From positions 100,521-164,520 of the forward strand of contig NZ_JADPKS010000173.1 of assembly GCF_023074175.1 (NCBI RefSeq): a stretch of DNA of 64,000 bases. Direction: 5' to 3'. A model generated the notes under the pieces. That model saw only the letters and a list, made by a program, of their open reading frames with translations, ran no database searches and had not been told where the DNA came from. Shown here one piece after another: positions 48,442 through 56,810 of this stretch. The DNA is from Bradyrhizobium sp. 139 (lineage in GTDB: Bacteria > Pseudomonadota > Alphaproteobacteria > Rhizobiales > Xanthobacteraceae). Position numbers and translations under genes: made by a program. How positions within the stretch are numbered: the first letter of the stretch is position 1; each line of letters begins with the position of its first letter.

Positions 48442-49800
48442 TCACTCCGCCGCCGTCAGTCGATGCACGTTGTCGGCGATCTCCTTCGGCACCGGCGTCG
48501 TCCACGGCGCGCCGCGGCGGCGCTTGACGTCGACTTCCATCCAATAGGTCTCCCAGCCGCGCGTCGGCCCAATGCCGTCCATGGTCGCCGGTCCCTGGAT
48601 CGAGCGTGCGTTGGCCTCGTCGAGATGCAGCATCGGCTTCTCGCCGCCGGAGACCTTTTCGATCTCCTGCCGCAGCAGCCGACGGTATTGCACGATCGCC
48701 TTGTCGCTCGTGCCGAGATGCTCCTTGGTGCGGTCCTGGACCTTGCCCATCGACTCCACGGCCCACTGGTCGTGCACGTTGATGTCGGTGCCCATGCCGG
48801 TGTAGGTCGCCGTCTGCTGCTCGTGCGGATCGAAGCCGTAGTCGTTGCTACGGTTCTTACGCGATTTGTAGTCGGGCAGCTCGTAAAGCTCGAGCCGCTG
48901 GTCGCGCATCTTCTGCTTGTCGACCGGGTTCGCGTAGCTGGTGAAGATCGCGTACCAGTAGCAGTTCTCGTCATCGACCGGCACGTGCCACTGCGTGATC
49001 GTCATCTCCGTGCTCATGGGAATGACGAAGCCGTGCGGGAAGAGCTGGTTGGTGACGCGCACATGGGTGCGCTCCTCGTCGATCTCGCGCAGCGCGATCA
49101 GCCTGAGGCCGTATTCGGTGTGCTCGACATTGATGATCGGGCGATCGTACTCGCGCAAAATCTTCGTCATCGGCAGGCCGCTACCGGCGGACGCGCCGCG
49201 GAACTGCTTGCCGTAGGCGGTCGACGTGTCCTCATCCTCGAAGAAGCGGTGCAGGTAGGAGGCGTGTGCGGGATCGATGCCGACTTCGAGCGCCTGGAGC
49301 CAGTTGCAGGCCATGTGGCCCTTGAACGCAAAGGTGTGCGTGCCGGGCGCGACGAAGCAGTCGAGCTCCGGGAAGGCCGGCGGCGCTCCCTCGCCAAGCC
49401 AGGCCCAGAGGATGCCGCTCTTCTCCACCACGGGATAGGAGCGTTGCCGGATGTTCTGGCAGAGCTTTGAATCCTTCGGCTCGGCCGGCGTTTCGATGCA
49501 CTGGCCGGTGGCGTCGAACAGCCAGCCATGGAAGGCGCAGCGTAGGCCGCCATGCTCGAGCCGCCCGAAGGCGAGGTCGGCGCCGCGATGGGCGCAGTGA
49601 CGGTCGATCAGGCCGTAGCGTCCGGTCTCGTCGCGGAACAGCACCAGGTTTTCGCCGAGTAGTTTGACGGGCCGGATCGGGCGTTCGCCGTCCAGTTCAT
49701 CCACCAGCGCGGCCGGCTGCCAGTAGCTCCGCATCAGCTTTCCGCAGGGGTCCTTGGGCCCGGTGCGAGTGATCAGGTCATTCTGCTCCTGGCTCATCAT
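48442..49800 (-). CDS. Rieske non-heme iron oxygenase, alpha subunit
   Basis: This 452-residue oxygenase has a Rieske [2Fe-2S] centre, C69-x-H71 and C88-x2-H91 (RHCAHRG and RCAFHGW). The mononuclear iron site is NWLQALEVGIDPAHASYLH with H179 and H184. The build resembles the phthalate 4,5-dioxygenase/demethylase group of single-subunit oxygenases, which need a separate reductase. No reductase is adjacent. ATG 49800 has AAGGAT 10 bases upstream. It is divergent from an IclR regulator and precedes the GS-like gene. Substrate is probably an aromatic or amine-modified acid. Confidence 0.88.
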   Translation of the reverse strand: MMSQEQNDLITRTGPKDPCGKLMRSYWQPAALVDELDGERPIRPVKLLGENLVLFRDETGRYGLIDRHCAHRGADLAFGRLEHGGLRCAFHGWLFDATGQCIETPAEPKDSKLCQNIRQRSYPVVEKSGILWAWLGEGAPPAFPELDCFVAPGTHTFAFKGHMACNWLQALEVGIDPAHASYLHRFFEDEDTSTAYGKQFRGASAGSGLPMTKILREYDRPIINVEHTEYGLRLIALREIDEERTHVRVTNQLFPHGFVIPMSTEMTITQWHVPVDDENCYWYAIFTSYANPVDKQKMRDQRLELYELPDYKSRKNRSNDYGFDPHEQQTATYTGMGTDINVHDQWAVESMGKVQDRTKEHLGTSDKAIVQYRRLLRQEIEKVSGGEKPMLHLDEANARSIQGPATMDGIGPTRGWETYWMEVDVKRRRGAPWTTPVPKEIADNVHRLTAAE

Positions 49801-49831
49801 GGCGAGTGCATCCTTCGTGGAATGGCGTTTG

Positions 49832-49856
49832 TTCGCCTATTGAACGAATGGGCGAA
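49832..49856. promoter_or_regulatory. Inverted repeat, candidate IclR operator
   Basis: TTCGCC (49832-49837) and GGCGAA (49851-49856) form 6-bp arms 13 bases apart, with an inner GAACGAA. It lies in the 113-bp divergent gap between the Rieske and IclR genes. Confidence 0.45.
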
Positions 49857-49913
49857 TTATGACATGCCTTGGATCGGCAGCAAGCACTATTTTGCAGGAA
49901 TGTCCCGACACTC

Positions 49914-50699
49914 ATGCCCAAGCTGAAGCGGAGCGACAGCCATGAGCGTTCGACGGATTTCGTCGAGAGCCTCGATCGCGGCCTGCGGCTACTGCAATGC
50001 TTCGGCGCGGCCGCCGGCCCGATGACCTTGAGTGATCTTGCCCGTGCAGCGGAGCTGCCGCGCGCCACGGCACGGCGTATCCTGTTCACGTTGCAGCGTG
50101 GCGGCTTCGTCGCCGGCGACGGCAAGCTGTTCTCGCTGACGCCGCATGTGCTGACGCTTGCGGCGTCCTATTTGCGGTCCAATCAGCTCGTCACCGTGCT
50201 TCAGCCTGTGCTCGACCGCGTCGCCATCGCGGCGCAGGAAATCTCCTCGCTCGCGGTGCTCGACGGCGATGACGTCGTGTTCATCGCTCGCGGCGGTCCC
50301 GCGCGCGTCTTTTCAGGTGGCCTCGACATCGGATATCGCCTGCCGGCCTTCTGCACCTCGGTCGGCCGCACCATGCTCGGCCGGCTCACCGATACCGAAC
50401 TGGCCGTGCGCCTCAGGGCGATGAAGCGCGAACGCCTGACGCCGCAGACAGTGACCGATCCCAAGACGCTGCTCACGCGCATCATCGCTGACCGTGCGCA
50501 GGGCTATTCGCTGGTTGACCGCGAGGCCGAGCCGCATTTCCGCTCCATCTCCGTCCCCGTCCGCCGTTACGATGATGTGATCGTCGCTGCCATCAACATG
50601 GGCGCCCATGTCGACCGCGTGCCGGCGCAGGAATTGATCGGGCGATTCTTGCCGCTGCTGCGGGAAGCGGCCGAGTCGGTGCGTTCGCAGCTCTTGTAG
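49914..50699 (+). CDS. IclR-family regulator
   Basis: This 261-residue protein has an N-terminal winged helix (FVESLDRGLRLLQCFGAAAG, LARAAELPRATARRILFTLQ) and the IclR effector domain (SVGRTMLGRLTDTELAVRLR, REAEPHFRSISVPVRRYDD). It is of the PcaR/PobR-like branch that senses aromatic acids. It is divergent from the Rieske oxygenase and probably controls it. Its TAG stop lies within the first bases of the family H repeat. Confidence 0.9.
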   Translation: MPKLKRSDSHERSTDFVESLDRGLRLLQCFGAAAGPMTLSDLARAAELPRATARRILFTLQRGGFVAGDGKLFSLTPHVLTLAASYLRSNQLVTVLQPVLDRVAIAAQEISSLAVLDGDDVVFIARGGPARVFSGGLDIGYRLPAFCTSVGRTMLGRLTDTELAVRLRAMKRERLTPQTVTDPKTLLTRIIADRAQGYSLVDREAEPHFRSISVPVRRYDDVIVAAINMGAHVDRVPAQELIGRFLPLLREAAESVRSQLL

Positions 50700-50780
50700 C
50701 CTGGATGGAGCGAAGCGAAATCCGGGATCTCACCGCCGGCGAGGCCTTCCTGGATTGCGCTTCGCTCCATCCAGGCTACA
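50695..50780. repeat. Intergenic palindromic repeat, family H
   Basis: TGTAGCCTGGATGGAGCGAAG is inverted as CTTCGCTCCATCCAGGCTACA over 86 bp. It lies in the convergent gap between iclR and the globin gene, and its TAG supplies the iclR stop. It may also terminate both transcripts. Confidence 0.85.
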
Positions 50781-50786
50781 GCGCTG

Positions 50787-51179
50787 CTACCGGTTGCGCA
50801 TCCAGTCGGCCAAGCCGGCCAGCGCGCGATCGAGATCTTGCCGCGCGGCCATGTCGATGACCGTCTCCTCCAGCGCGCCGCGCATGCAGAGTAGCCACGC
50901 ATCGCGTTCGGCATCGCCGATCGCAAAGCCGATGTGTCGCTGGCGCAGCCGCGGATGGCCCTTCTCGACCGAATAGAGTTTTGGCCCGCCGGTCCATTCG
51001 GTGAGGTAACGCTTCAGCACGTCCTTGATGAGGCCGAGGTCGGCCGCGTGCATCACGCGGATGGCACGCGCCTCCGGCAACATATCCATCCGCTCATAGA
51101 AGCGTTCGACGAGCCGCTCGATCGTGGCATTGCCACCGATCCGCTCGAACATGGAAAGCGTTACGTCGCTATCACTCAT
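50787..51179 (-). CDS. glbO: Group II truncated hemoglobin
   Basis: This 130-residue globin fits group II (trHbO): LSMFERIGGNATIERLVERF, YERM, then GHPRLRQRHIGFAIGDAERD. Proximal His is H82 and the group-specific Trp at G8 is W95. It starts 12 bp after boxR and is probably cotranscribed with it. Truncated globins bind O2; next to an oxygen-dependent benzoyl-CoA epoxidase it may supply or sense oxygen, which is inference. Confidence 0.9.
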   Translation of the reverse strand: MSDSDVTLSMFERIGGNATIERLVERFYERMDMLPEARAIRVMHAADLGLIKDVLKRYLTEWTGGPKLYSVEKGHPRLRQRHIGFAIGDAERDAWLLCMRGALEETVIDMAARQDLDRALAGLADWMRNR

Positions 51180-51191
51180 GGAAGCTCCGCC

Positions 51192-52100
51192 CTACAGGGC
51201 CACGCTGCGCAGCCCAAAACTGCGGGCTTCGTTTTGCAGCACGGGGCGCACCGCATCGATCAGCCGTGCAGCGGCGGCGTCGACGGAGAGGCCAGCGGTA
51301 TCCACTACCGCGGTCGCACGCGCATACAGCGGCTCGCGGCTCAGCAAAATGTTGCGCAGCTCGGCCATCGCGGAGCGGTCGTCCGCCATCGGACGCAGGT
51401 CGCCCTGGCGGCGCACGCGGGCCATGTGCTCCTCGGGCTCGGCCTTCAGCCAGATCGTGTAGAACGACGACAGGATCTGGTCGAAGGTCAGCGGCTCGGA
51501 GACGATACCGCCGCCGGTCGCCAGCACCATCAGCTCGTCGCGCGCGAGCAGCTGCTGCAGTGCCGCCTGCTCCATGCGGCGAAAGCCTTCTTGGCCGTAG
51601 AGCGCAATGATTTCGGCGACCGAGAGCCCATTCTGCTGCTCGACTTCCTTGTTGAGCTCCACAAAACTCCAGCCGACCTTCTTCGCCAGCATCCTGCCGA
51701 GCGTGGATTTGCCGGCGCCGCGCAGGCCGATCAGCGCGATGCCGCAGAACGGCGCGCGGCGCGGCGCGGAGGCACTGCCGCCGGCGAGCAGATCCTTGGC
51801 CTGCGCGATCTGCGCCGGCGTCGCCTTGCGCAGCAGATCGCGAAACATCTGCCAGTCCGGCGTCGGATCGGCGGAGGGCAGCAGGTCTTCCAGATGCGCG
51901 CCCATCGCGTCCGAGACGCGCCGCAACAGCACGATCGAGACGTTGCCCTTGCCGCTCTCGAGCTGCGCGATGTAGCGCTCTGAAATTCCTGATACCTTGG
52001 CGAGCACTTTGCGCGACATACCGCGCAGCGCGCGCATGGTGCGCACACGCTGGCCGAGCTGTTCGAGAAATCGGGATTCGGCGTCGGGACTGTCGGTCAT
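51192..52100 (-). CDS. boxR: BoxR/BzdR-type regulator: XRE helix-turn-helix fused to shikimate kinase-like domain
   Basis: This 302-residue protein has an N-terminal XRE helix-turn-helix (about 15-72: LGQRVRTMRALRGMSRKVLA, KVSGISERYIAQLESGKGNV), a linker, and a shikimate kinase-like domain (about 118-302) with P-loop GLRGAGKST. This combination defines BzdR/BoxR repressors, which bind benzoyl-CoA through the kinase-like domain and recognise TGCA repeats. It is divergent from benzoate-CoA ligase. The predicted regulon includes the ligase, boxC-boxB and, by operator match, livHMGF. Confidence 0.93.
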   Translation of the reverse strand: MTDSPDAESRFLEQLGQRVRTMRALRGMSRKVLAKVSGISERYIAQLESGKGNVSIVLLRRVSDAMGAHLEDLLPSADPTPDWQMFRDLLRKATPAQIAQAKDLLAGGSASAPRRAPFCGIALIGLRGAGKSTLGRMLAKKVGWSFVELNKEVEQQNGLSVAEIIALYGQEGFRRMEQAALQQLLARDELMVLATGGGIVSEPLTFDQILSSFYTIWLKAEPEEHMARVRRQGDLRPMADDRSAMAELRNILLSREPLYARATAVVDTAGLSVDAAAARLIDAVRPVLQNEARSFGLRSVAL

Positions 52101-52153
52101 GTTTCTTCTTTAGCGGATGTCCTGATGTCCTGCGGCGCGTTTTAATGAAACAT

Positions 52154-52210
52154 AATGCCTGCTGGCATTGACAGCAAGCCGCCGCAGTGTCTTTCTATGA
52201 ATTATAATTC
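52154..52210. promoter_or_regulatory. Palindromes and promoter elements between boxR and benzoate-CoA ligase
   Basis: AATGCCTGCTGGCATT (52154-52169) has 6-bp inverted arms and overlaps a TTGACA (52168-52173). GAATTATAATTC (52199-52210) is a perfect palindrome that contains TATAAT, ending 22 bases before the GTG. No TGCA repeat occurs in this gap, unlike upstream of boxC. Confidence 0.45.
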
Positions 52211-52231
52211 TAAGTTCGGGAGGGGAAATCG

Positions 52232-53773
52232 GTGGGCGAGGGATCCTATAACGCGGTGACCTGGCTGCTCGAGCGCAATGTCGAGGAGGGCCGCGGCAGC
52301 AAGCTCGCCTTCGACGACACCGTCTCGCGGCTCACTTACGGCGAGCTCCAGCGGGAAACGCGGCGCGCCGCCAACATGCTGCGTCGTCTCGGCGCCCGCC
52401 GCGAAGAGCGCGTGGCGATGATCATGCTGGACACCGTCGATTTCCCGATCGTGTTTCTGGGCGCGATCCGCGCCGGCATCGTGCCGGTGCCACTCAACAC
52501 GCTGCTGACCGCGGACCAGTACGCCTATATCCTCGCCGACTGCCGCGCGCGCGTGCTGTTCGTCTCGGAGGCGCTTTACCCCATCATCAAGGACGTCGTC
52601 GGCCGCATGCCGGATCTCGAACACGTCGTGGTCTCCGGCGCCAAGATGAACGGCCACAAGCAGCTCGCGGAAGAACTCGCGCGCGAGAACGATCAGTTCA
52701 CGACCGCCGCGACACATCCGGATGAGCCCGCGTTCTGGCTCTATTCGTCCGGCTCGACCGGCATGCCCAAGGGCGTGCGCCACCTGCACTCGAACCTGCA
52801 GGCCACCGCCGACACCTATGCCAGGCAGGTGCTCGGTATCCGCGAGGATGACGTCTGTCTCTCCGCGGCAAAGCTGTTCTTTGCTTATGGCCTCGGCAAT
52901 GCGCTGACGTTTCCGATGTCGGTCGGCGCCACCGTGGTGCTGAACAGCGAGCGCCCGACGCCGGCGCGCATGTTCGACTTGATGAATCGCTACAATCCCT
53001 CAATCTTCTACGGCGTCCCGACACTGTTCGCCGCGATGCTCAACGACGAGACGATGAAGAGCGAGCGCGGCGGCAAGTCCTTGCGCATCTGCACCTCGGC
53101 CGGCGAAGCGCTGCCGGAATCCGTCGGCAACAGCTGGAAGGCGCGCTTCGGCGTCGATATCCTGGACGGTGTCGGCTCGACCGAGCTCCTGCACATCTTC
53201 CTGTCGAACGCGCCCGGCGACATCAAATACGGCTCGTCCGGCAAGCCCGTGCCGGGCTATGCGGTGCGGCTCGTCAACGAGGCCGGCCAGGATGTCGCCG
53301 ACGGCGAGGTCGGTGAGCTCATGGTCGATGCGCCCTCCGCCGGCGAAGGTTACTGGAATCAGCGCCACAAGAGCCGCCGCACCTTCGAGGGGCCGTGGAC
53401 CCGCACCGGTGACAAATATGTCCGGGATGCCGACGGCCGCTACACCTTCTGCGGCCGCGCCGACGACATGTTCAAGGTCTCCGGCATCTGGGTCTCGCCG
53501 TTCGAGGTCGAGAGCGCGCTGATCACGCATCCGGCCGTGCTGGAAGCCGCGGTCGTGCCCGAGGCCGACCCAGAAGGCCTGCTGAAGCCGAAAGCCTTCG
53601 TCGTGCTGCGCCCGGGTGCGACGACGGCGAACTTGCAGGAGATGCTGAAGGAGCACGTCAAGCAGAAGATCGGCCCGTGGAAATATCCGCGCTGGATCGA
53701 TGTGGTGGAGTCGCTGCCGAAGACCGCGACGGGGAAGATCCAGCGGTTCAAGCTGCGAGACGGGGCGAATTAG
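52232..53773 (+). CDS. bclA: Benzoate-CoA ligase
   Basis: This 513-residue ANL ligase has AMP-binding motif LYSSGSTGMPKGVRHLHSNL, GVGSTELLHIFLSNAPG, hinge GRADDMFKVSGIWVSP and catalytic Lys in LPKTATGKIQRFKLR. The VGSTE-LLHIF stretch is typical of benzoate/4-hydroxybenzoate-CoA ligases. It makes benzoyl-CoA, the entry to the box pathway. Initiation is at GTG 52232, after GGGAGGGG. It heads the +strand run ligase-hydrolase-boxC-boxB. Confidence 0.93.
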   Translation: MGEGSYNAVTWLLERNVEEGRGSKLAFDDTVSRLTYGELQRETRRAANMLRRLGARREERVAMIMLDTVDFPIVFLGAIRAGIVPVPLNTLLTADQYAYILADCRARVLFVSEALYPIIKDVVGRMPDLEHVVVSGAKMNGHKQLAEELARENDQFTTAATHPDEPAFWLYSSGSTGMPKGVRHLHSNLQATADTYARQVLGIREDDVCLSAAKLFFAYGLGNALTFPMSVGATVVLNSERPTPARMFDLMNRYNPSIFYGVPTLFAAMLNDETMKSERGGKSLRICTSAGEALPESVGNSWKARFGVDILDGVGSTELLHIFLSNAPGDIKYGSSGKPVPGYAVRLVNEAGQDVADGEVGELMVDAPSAGEGYWNQRHKSRRTFEGPWTRTGDKYVRDADGRYTFCGRADDMFKVSGIWVSPFEVESALITHPAVLEAAVVPEADPEGLLKPKAFVVLRPGATTANLQEMLKEHVKQKIGPWKYPRWIDVVESLPKTATGKIQRFKLRDGAN

Positions 53774-53782
53774 CAACAGCTC

Positions 53783-53866
53783 GTCATGGCCGGGCTTGAC
53801 CCGGCCATCCACGTGCACCCACGATTGAGAAAAGGCGTGGATGCCCGGGTCAAGCCCGGGCATGAC
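53783..53866. repeat. Intergenic palindromic repeat, family B
   Basis: GTCATGGCCGGGCTTGACCC begins and CGGGTCAAGCCCGGGCATGAC ends the element. It lies between the ligase and hydrolase genes, and its open frame joins the hydrolase frame without a stop, so automatic annotation may extend the hydrolase into it. Confidence 0.9.
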
Positions 53867-53887
53867 GACGGAGAGAATGGCACGAAC

Positions 53888-54703
53888 ATGACCCTCACCC
53901 CCACAGGCTTCCTCAGCATCGGCAACGCCAGCCTCGAATACAAATGGCTGGCGCCGCCGGCTGCCGACGCGCCGACCATCGTCATGCTGCATGAAGGCCT
54001 CGGCTCCGCCGGCCTCTGGGGCGACTTCCCGGAAAAACTGCGAGAGGCCACCGGCGCTGGCATCTTCGTCTACTCGCGCGCGGGCTATGGTCAGTCGAGT
54101 AAGGTCGCGCTGCCGCGGCCGCTCGACTATATGCAGCGCGAGGCGCTGGACGTGCTGCCGAAGGTCCTCGATGCGATTTCCTTCAAGCGTGGCCTCTTGC
54201 TCGGCCATTCCGATGGTGGCTCGATCGCGACGATTTATGCCGGCGCGCATCAGGATCATCGCCTGAACGGCCTCGTGCTGATGGCGCCGCACTTCATCGT
54301 CGAGGACATCTCGGTGGCATCGATCGCCGCGATCAAGACCGCCTTCGAGACCACCGATCTCAAGTCCAAGCTTTCGCGCTGGCACAAGGACGTCGACAAC
54401 GCCTTCTATGGCTGGAATGACGCCTGGCTCGATCCGAAATTCCGCGACTGGGACATTTCCGAATATCTCGCCTATGTCCGCGTCCCCGTCATGGTCCTGC
54501 AAGGCGCGGACGACCAATATGGCACACTGCGTCAGGTCGAAATCGCGCAGCAAGAGTGCTATTGCCCGGTAGATCTGAAAATCATTTCAGGCGCGGGACA
54601 TTCCCCGCATCGTGAAGCGCCGGGAGCGACGCTTGACGCGATTGAGCAATTTGCAAAAGCGGCCCTGCGCGACGATCAGGGACTTCCGGGACGCGCCGCA
54701 TGA
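53888..54703 (+). CDS. Alpha/beta-hydrolase of the box cluster
   Basis: This 271-residue hydrolase has the oxyanion region MLHEGLGSAGLWGDFP, nucleophile elbow GHSDGGS, acid in VLQGADDQYGT, and catalytic His in GAGHSPHREAP. Alpha/beta-hydrolases are frequent in box clusters, where a lactone or CoA-thioester hydrolase role has been proposed but not settled. ATG 53888 follows the family B repeat; an in-frame upstream extension consists of repeat sequence and is rejected. Confidence 0.87.
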   Translation: MTLTPTGFLSIGNASLEYKWLAPPAADAPTIVMLHEGLGSAGLWGDFPEKLREATGAGIFVYSRAGYGQSSKVALPRPLDYMQREALDVLPKVLDAISFKRGLLLGHSDGGSIATIYAGAHQDHRLNGLVLMAPHFIVEDISVASIAAIKTAFETTDLKSKLSRWHKDVDNAFYGWNDAWLDPKFRDWDISEYLAYVRVPVMVLQGADDQYGTLRQVEIAQQECYCPVDLKIISGAGHSPHREAPGATLDAIEQFAKAALRDDQGLPGRAA

Positions 54704-54713
54704 TCTTGCGGAA

Positions 54714-54734
54714 GCGCATTCCCTGTGAATGCGC
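54714..54734. terminator. Hairpin after the hydrolase gene
   Basis: GCGCATTC and GAATGCGC form an 8-bp stem around 5 bases, 11 bases after the hydrolase stop. There is no T-run, so a partial terminator, mRNA 3' stabiliser or operator are all possible. Confidence 0.35.
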
Positions 54735-54867
54735 CGCCGAACGCAAGCGACCCGTTCCATGGCCGCAATGGGCCTATGTGCCCGGCGAGACCCGCGCTGG
54801 ATGTCCAAGACCAATTGGATCGCGCTCAGTGCCATCGTGCAATCCCAATAGGGATCATGAAACAAAA

Positions 54868-54924
54868 TGCATGTGACGGCCGTTAAAGGCTAGACACCTT
54901 CGAAAAGATGCATTATTGTGCATC
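54868..54924. promoter_or_regulatory. TGCA boxes upstream of boxC, predicted BoxR operator
   Basis: GATGCA (54907-54912) and TGCATC (54919-54924) form a perfect palindrome with TGCA-N6-TGCA inside. A further TGCA lies at 54868, 41 bp or about four turns away. The spacing equals that upstream of livH (42586-42609). It lies 44 bp before the boxC start, where bound BoxR would overlap the promoter. Confidence 0.7.
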
Positions 54925-54967
54925 TAACGCTACAGCTAAAACGCATAATCGAGCTTAGGGGTGGCCC

Positions 54968-56662
54968 ATGGCCGCGGAAGATCGGCGCCTCGCAGGCGGC
55001 GCGACATTCATCGATTTCCAGACCGAGCCGTCCCGCTACCGGCACTGGAAGCTTGCGGTCGAAGGTGACGTCGCGACGCTGACCATGGATGTCGATGAGA
55101 ACGGCGGCCTGTTCGAGGGCTATCTGCTCAAGCTCAATTCCTACGATCTCGGCGTCGACATCGAGCTTGCCGACGCGGTCCAGCGGCTGCGCTTCGAGCA
55201 CCCCGAGGTGAAGGTCGTGGTGATGCGCTCAGCCAAGAACCGCGTGTTCTGCGCCGGCGCCAATATCCGAATGCTCGCGGGCTCAACCCACGCCCACAAG
55301 GTCAACTTCTGCAAGTTCACCAACGAGACGCGCAACGGCATGGAAGACTCGTCGGAAAATTCCGGCCAGCGCTTCATCACGGTGGTGAACGGCTCGGCGG
55401 CCGGCGGCGGCTACGAGCTGGCGCTCGCCACCGACCACATCATCCTTGCCGACGACGGTTCGTCCGCCGTTGCGCTGCCCGAAGTGCCGCTGCTCGCGGT
55501 GCTGCCCGGTACCGGCGGCCTCACGCGCGTCGTCGACAAGCGCAAGGTCCGCCGCGATCACGCCGATTTCTTCTGCACCATCGAAGAAGGCGTCAAGGGC
55601 AAGCGCGCCGTGCAATGGCGGCTCGTCGACGAGATCGCGCCGAACAGCAAGCTCGAAGGCAAGGTTGCCGAGCGCGCCAGAGAATTCGCCGACGCCTCAA
55701 AGCGCAAGGGCAGCGGCAAGGGCATCGCGCTGACGCCGCTCAAGCGCATCATCGACGAGACCAGCCTGCGCTATGGCTTTGTCAGCGTCGATATCGATCG
55801 CGCCGCGCGCATCGCCACCATCTCGATTAAGGCGCCGGAGGCGGCACCACCCGCCGATATCGACGGCATGATGGCGCAGGGGGCTTCGTTCTGGCCACTC
55901 CAGGTCGCGCGCGAGCTCGATGACGCGATCCTGCATCTACGCATCAACGAGCTCGAGATCGCGATGCTTGTGTTCAAGAGCCATGGCGACCGTGCCCATG
56001 TGCTCGCCAACGACGCCTTCCTTGAGACCAATACCAATAAGGCGCACTGGCTGGTCAACGAAATCAGGCACTATTGGAAGCGCGTGTTGAAGCGCATCGA
56101 CGTCACCTCGCGCACGCTGGTGACGCTGGTCGAGCCCGGCTCCTGCTTTGCCGGCACACTGGCCGAGCTCGTCTTTGCCGCCGACCGCTCCTACATGTTG
56201 ATCGGCACGCGCCAGGGCGACAACCGTCCGCCGCCGTCGATCGAACTCTCCGCCATGAACTTCGGTCCGTATCCGATGAGCCACGGCCTGACGCGGCTGG
56301 AATCGCGCTTCCAGGCCGATCCGTCCGACGTCGCGCGCGCGGAAGCCACCATGGGCACCGCGCTCGACGCCGAGCAGGCCGAGGAGCTCGGCCTCGTCAC
56401 CTTCGCGCTCGACGATATCGACTGGGACGATGAGGTCCGCGTGTTCCTCGAGGAGCGCGCGAGCTTTTCGCCCGACAGCCTCACCGGCATGGAAGCGAGC
56501 CTGCGCTTCGTCGGTCCGGAGACGATGGAATCGAAAATTTTCTCGCGCCTCACCGCATGGCAGAACTGGATTTTCCAGCGCCCGAACGCGGTCGGCGAGG
56601 AAGGCGCGTTGCGCCGCTACGGCAGCGGCCAGAAGCCGAAATTCGATATGACGAGGGTGTAG
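54968..56662 (+). CDS. boxC: 2,3-Epoxybenzoyl-CoA dihydrolase / benzoyl-CoA-dihydrodiol lyase (BoxC)
   Basis: This 564-residue protein is an extended crotonase: two crotonase-like parts, with NRVFCAGANIRMLAGSTHAH in the first and the oxyanion and E-rich stretch VNGSAAGGGYELALATDHII. The length and N-terminus (FIDFQTEPSRYRHWKLAVEG) match BoxC (about 550-560). It opens the 2,3-epoxide of benzoyl-CoA to 3,4-dehydroadipyl-CoA semialdehyde and formate. A GGGGTGG precedes ATG 54968. Confidence 0.95.
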   Translation: MAAEDRRLAGGATFIDFQTEPSRYRHWKLAVEGDVATLTMDVDENGGLFEGYLLKLNSYDLGVDIELADAVQRLRFEHPEVKVVVMRSAKNRVFCAGANIRMLAGSTHAHKVNFCKFTNETRNGMEDSSENSGQRFITVVNGSAAGGGYELALATDHIILADDGSSAVALPEVPLLAVLPGTGGLTRVVDKRKVRRDHADFFCTIEEGVKGKRAVQWRLVDEIAPNSKLEGKVAERAREFADASKRKGSGKGIALTPLKRIIDETSLRYGFVSVDIDRAARIATISIKAPEAAPPADIDGMMAQGASFWPLQVARELDDAILHLRINELEIAMLVFKSHGDRAHVLANDAFLETNTNKAHWLVNEIRHYWKRVLKRIDVTSRTLVTLVEPGSCFAGTLAELVFAADRSYMLIGTRQGDNRPPPSIELSAMNFGPYPMSHGLTRLESRFQADPSDVARAEATMGTALDAEQAEELGLVTFALDDIDWDDEVRVFLEERASFSPDSLTGMEASLRFVGPETMESKIFSRLTAWQNWIFQRPNAVGEEGALRRYGSGQKPKFDMTRV

Positions 56663-56675
56663 CCACATTTGCCGC

Positions 56676-56785
56676 GTCATGGCCGGGAAAAAGCGCGAAG
56701 CGCGTCTTCGCGCTAGATGTCCCGGCCATCCACGTCCTTCTCAGCAGGCAAGAACGTGGATGCCCGGCACAAGGCCGGGCATGAC
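56676..56785. repeat. Intergenic palindromic repeat, family B (extended copy)
   Basis: GTCATGGCCGGGAAAAAGCGC begins and GCACAAGGCCGGGCATGAC ends the element, with inner arms CATCCACGT and ACGTGGATG. It is inserted between boxC and boxB and is open in frame with boxB. Confidence 0.85.
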
Positions 56786-56810
56786 GGAAAGAAATCCAAG
56801 GAGCACGGCC

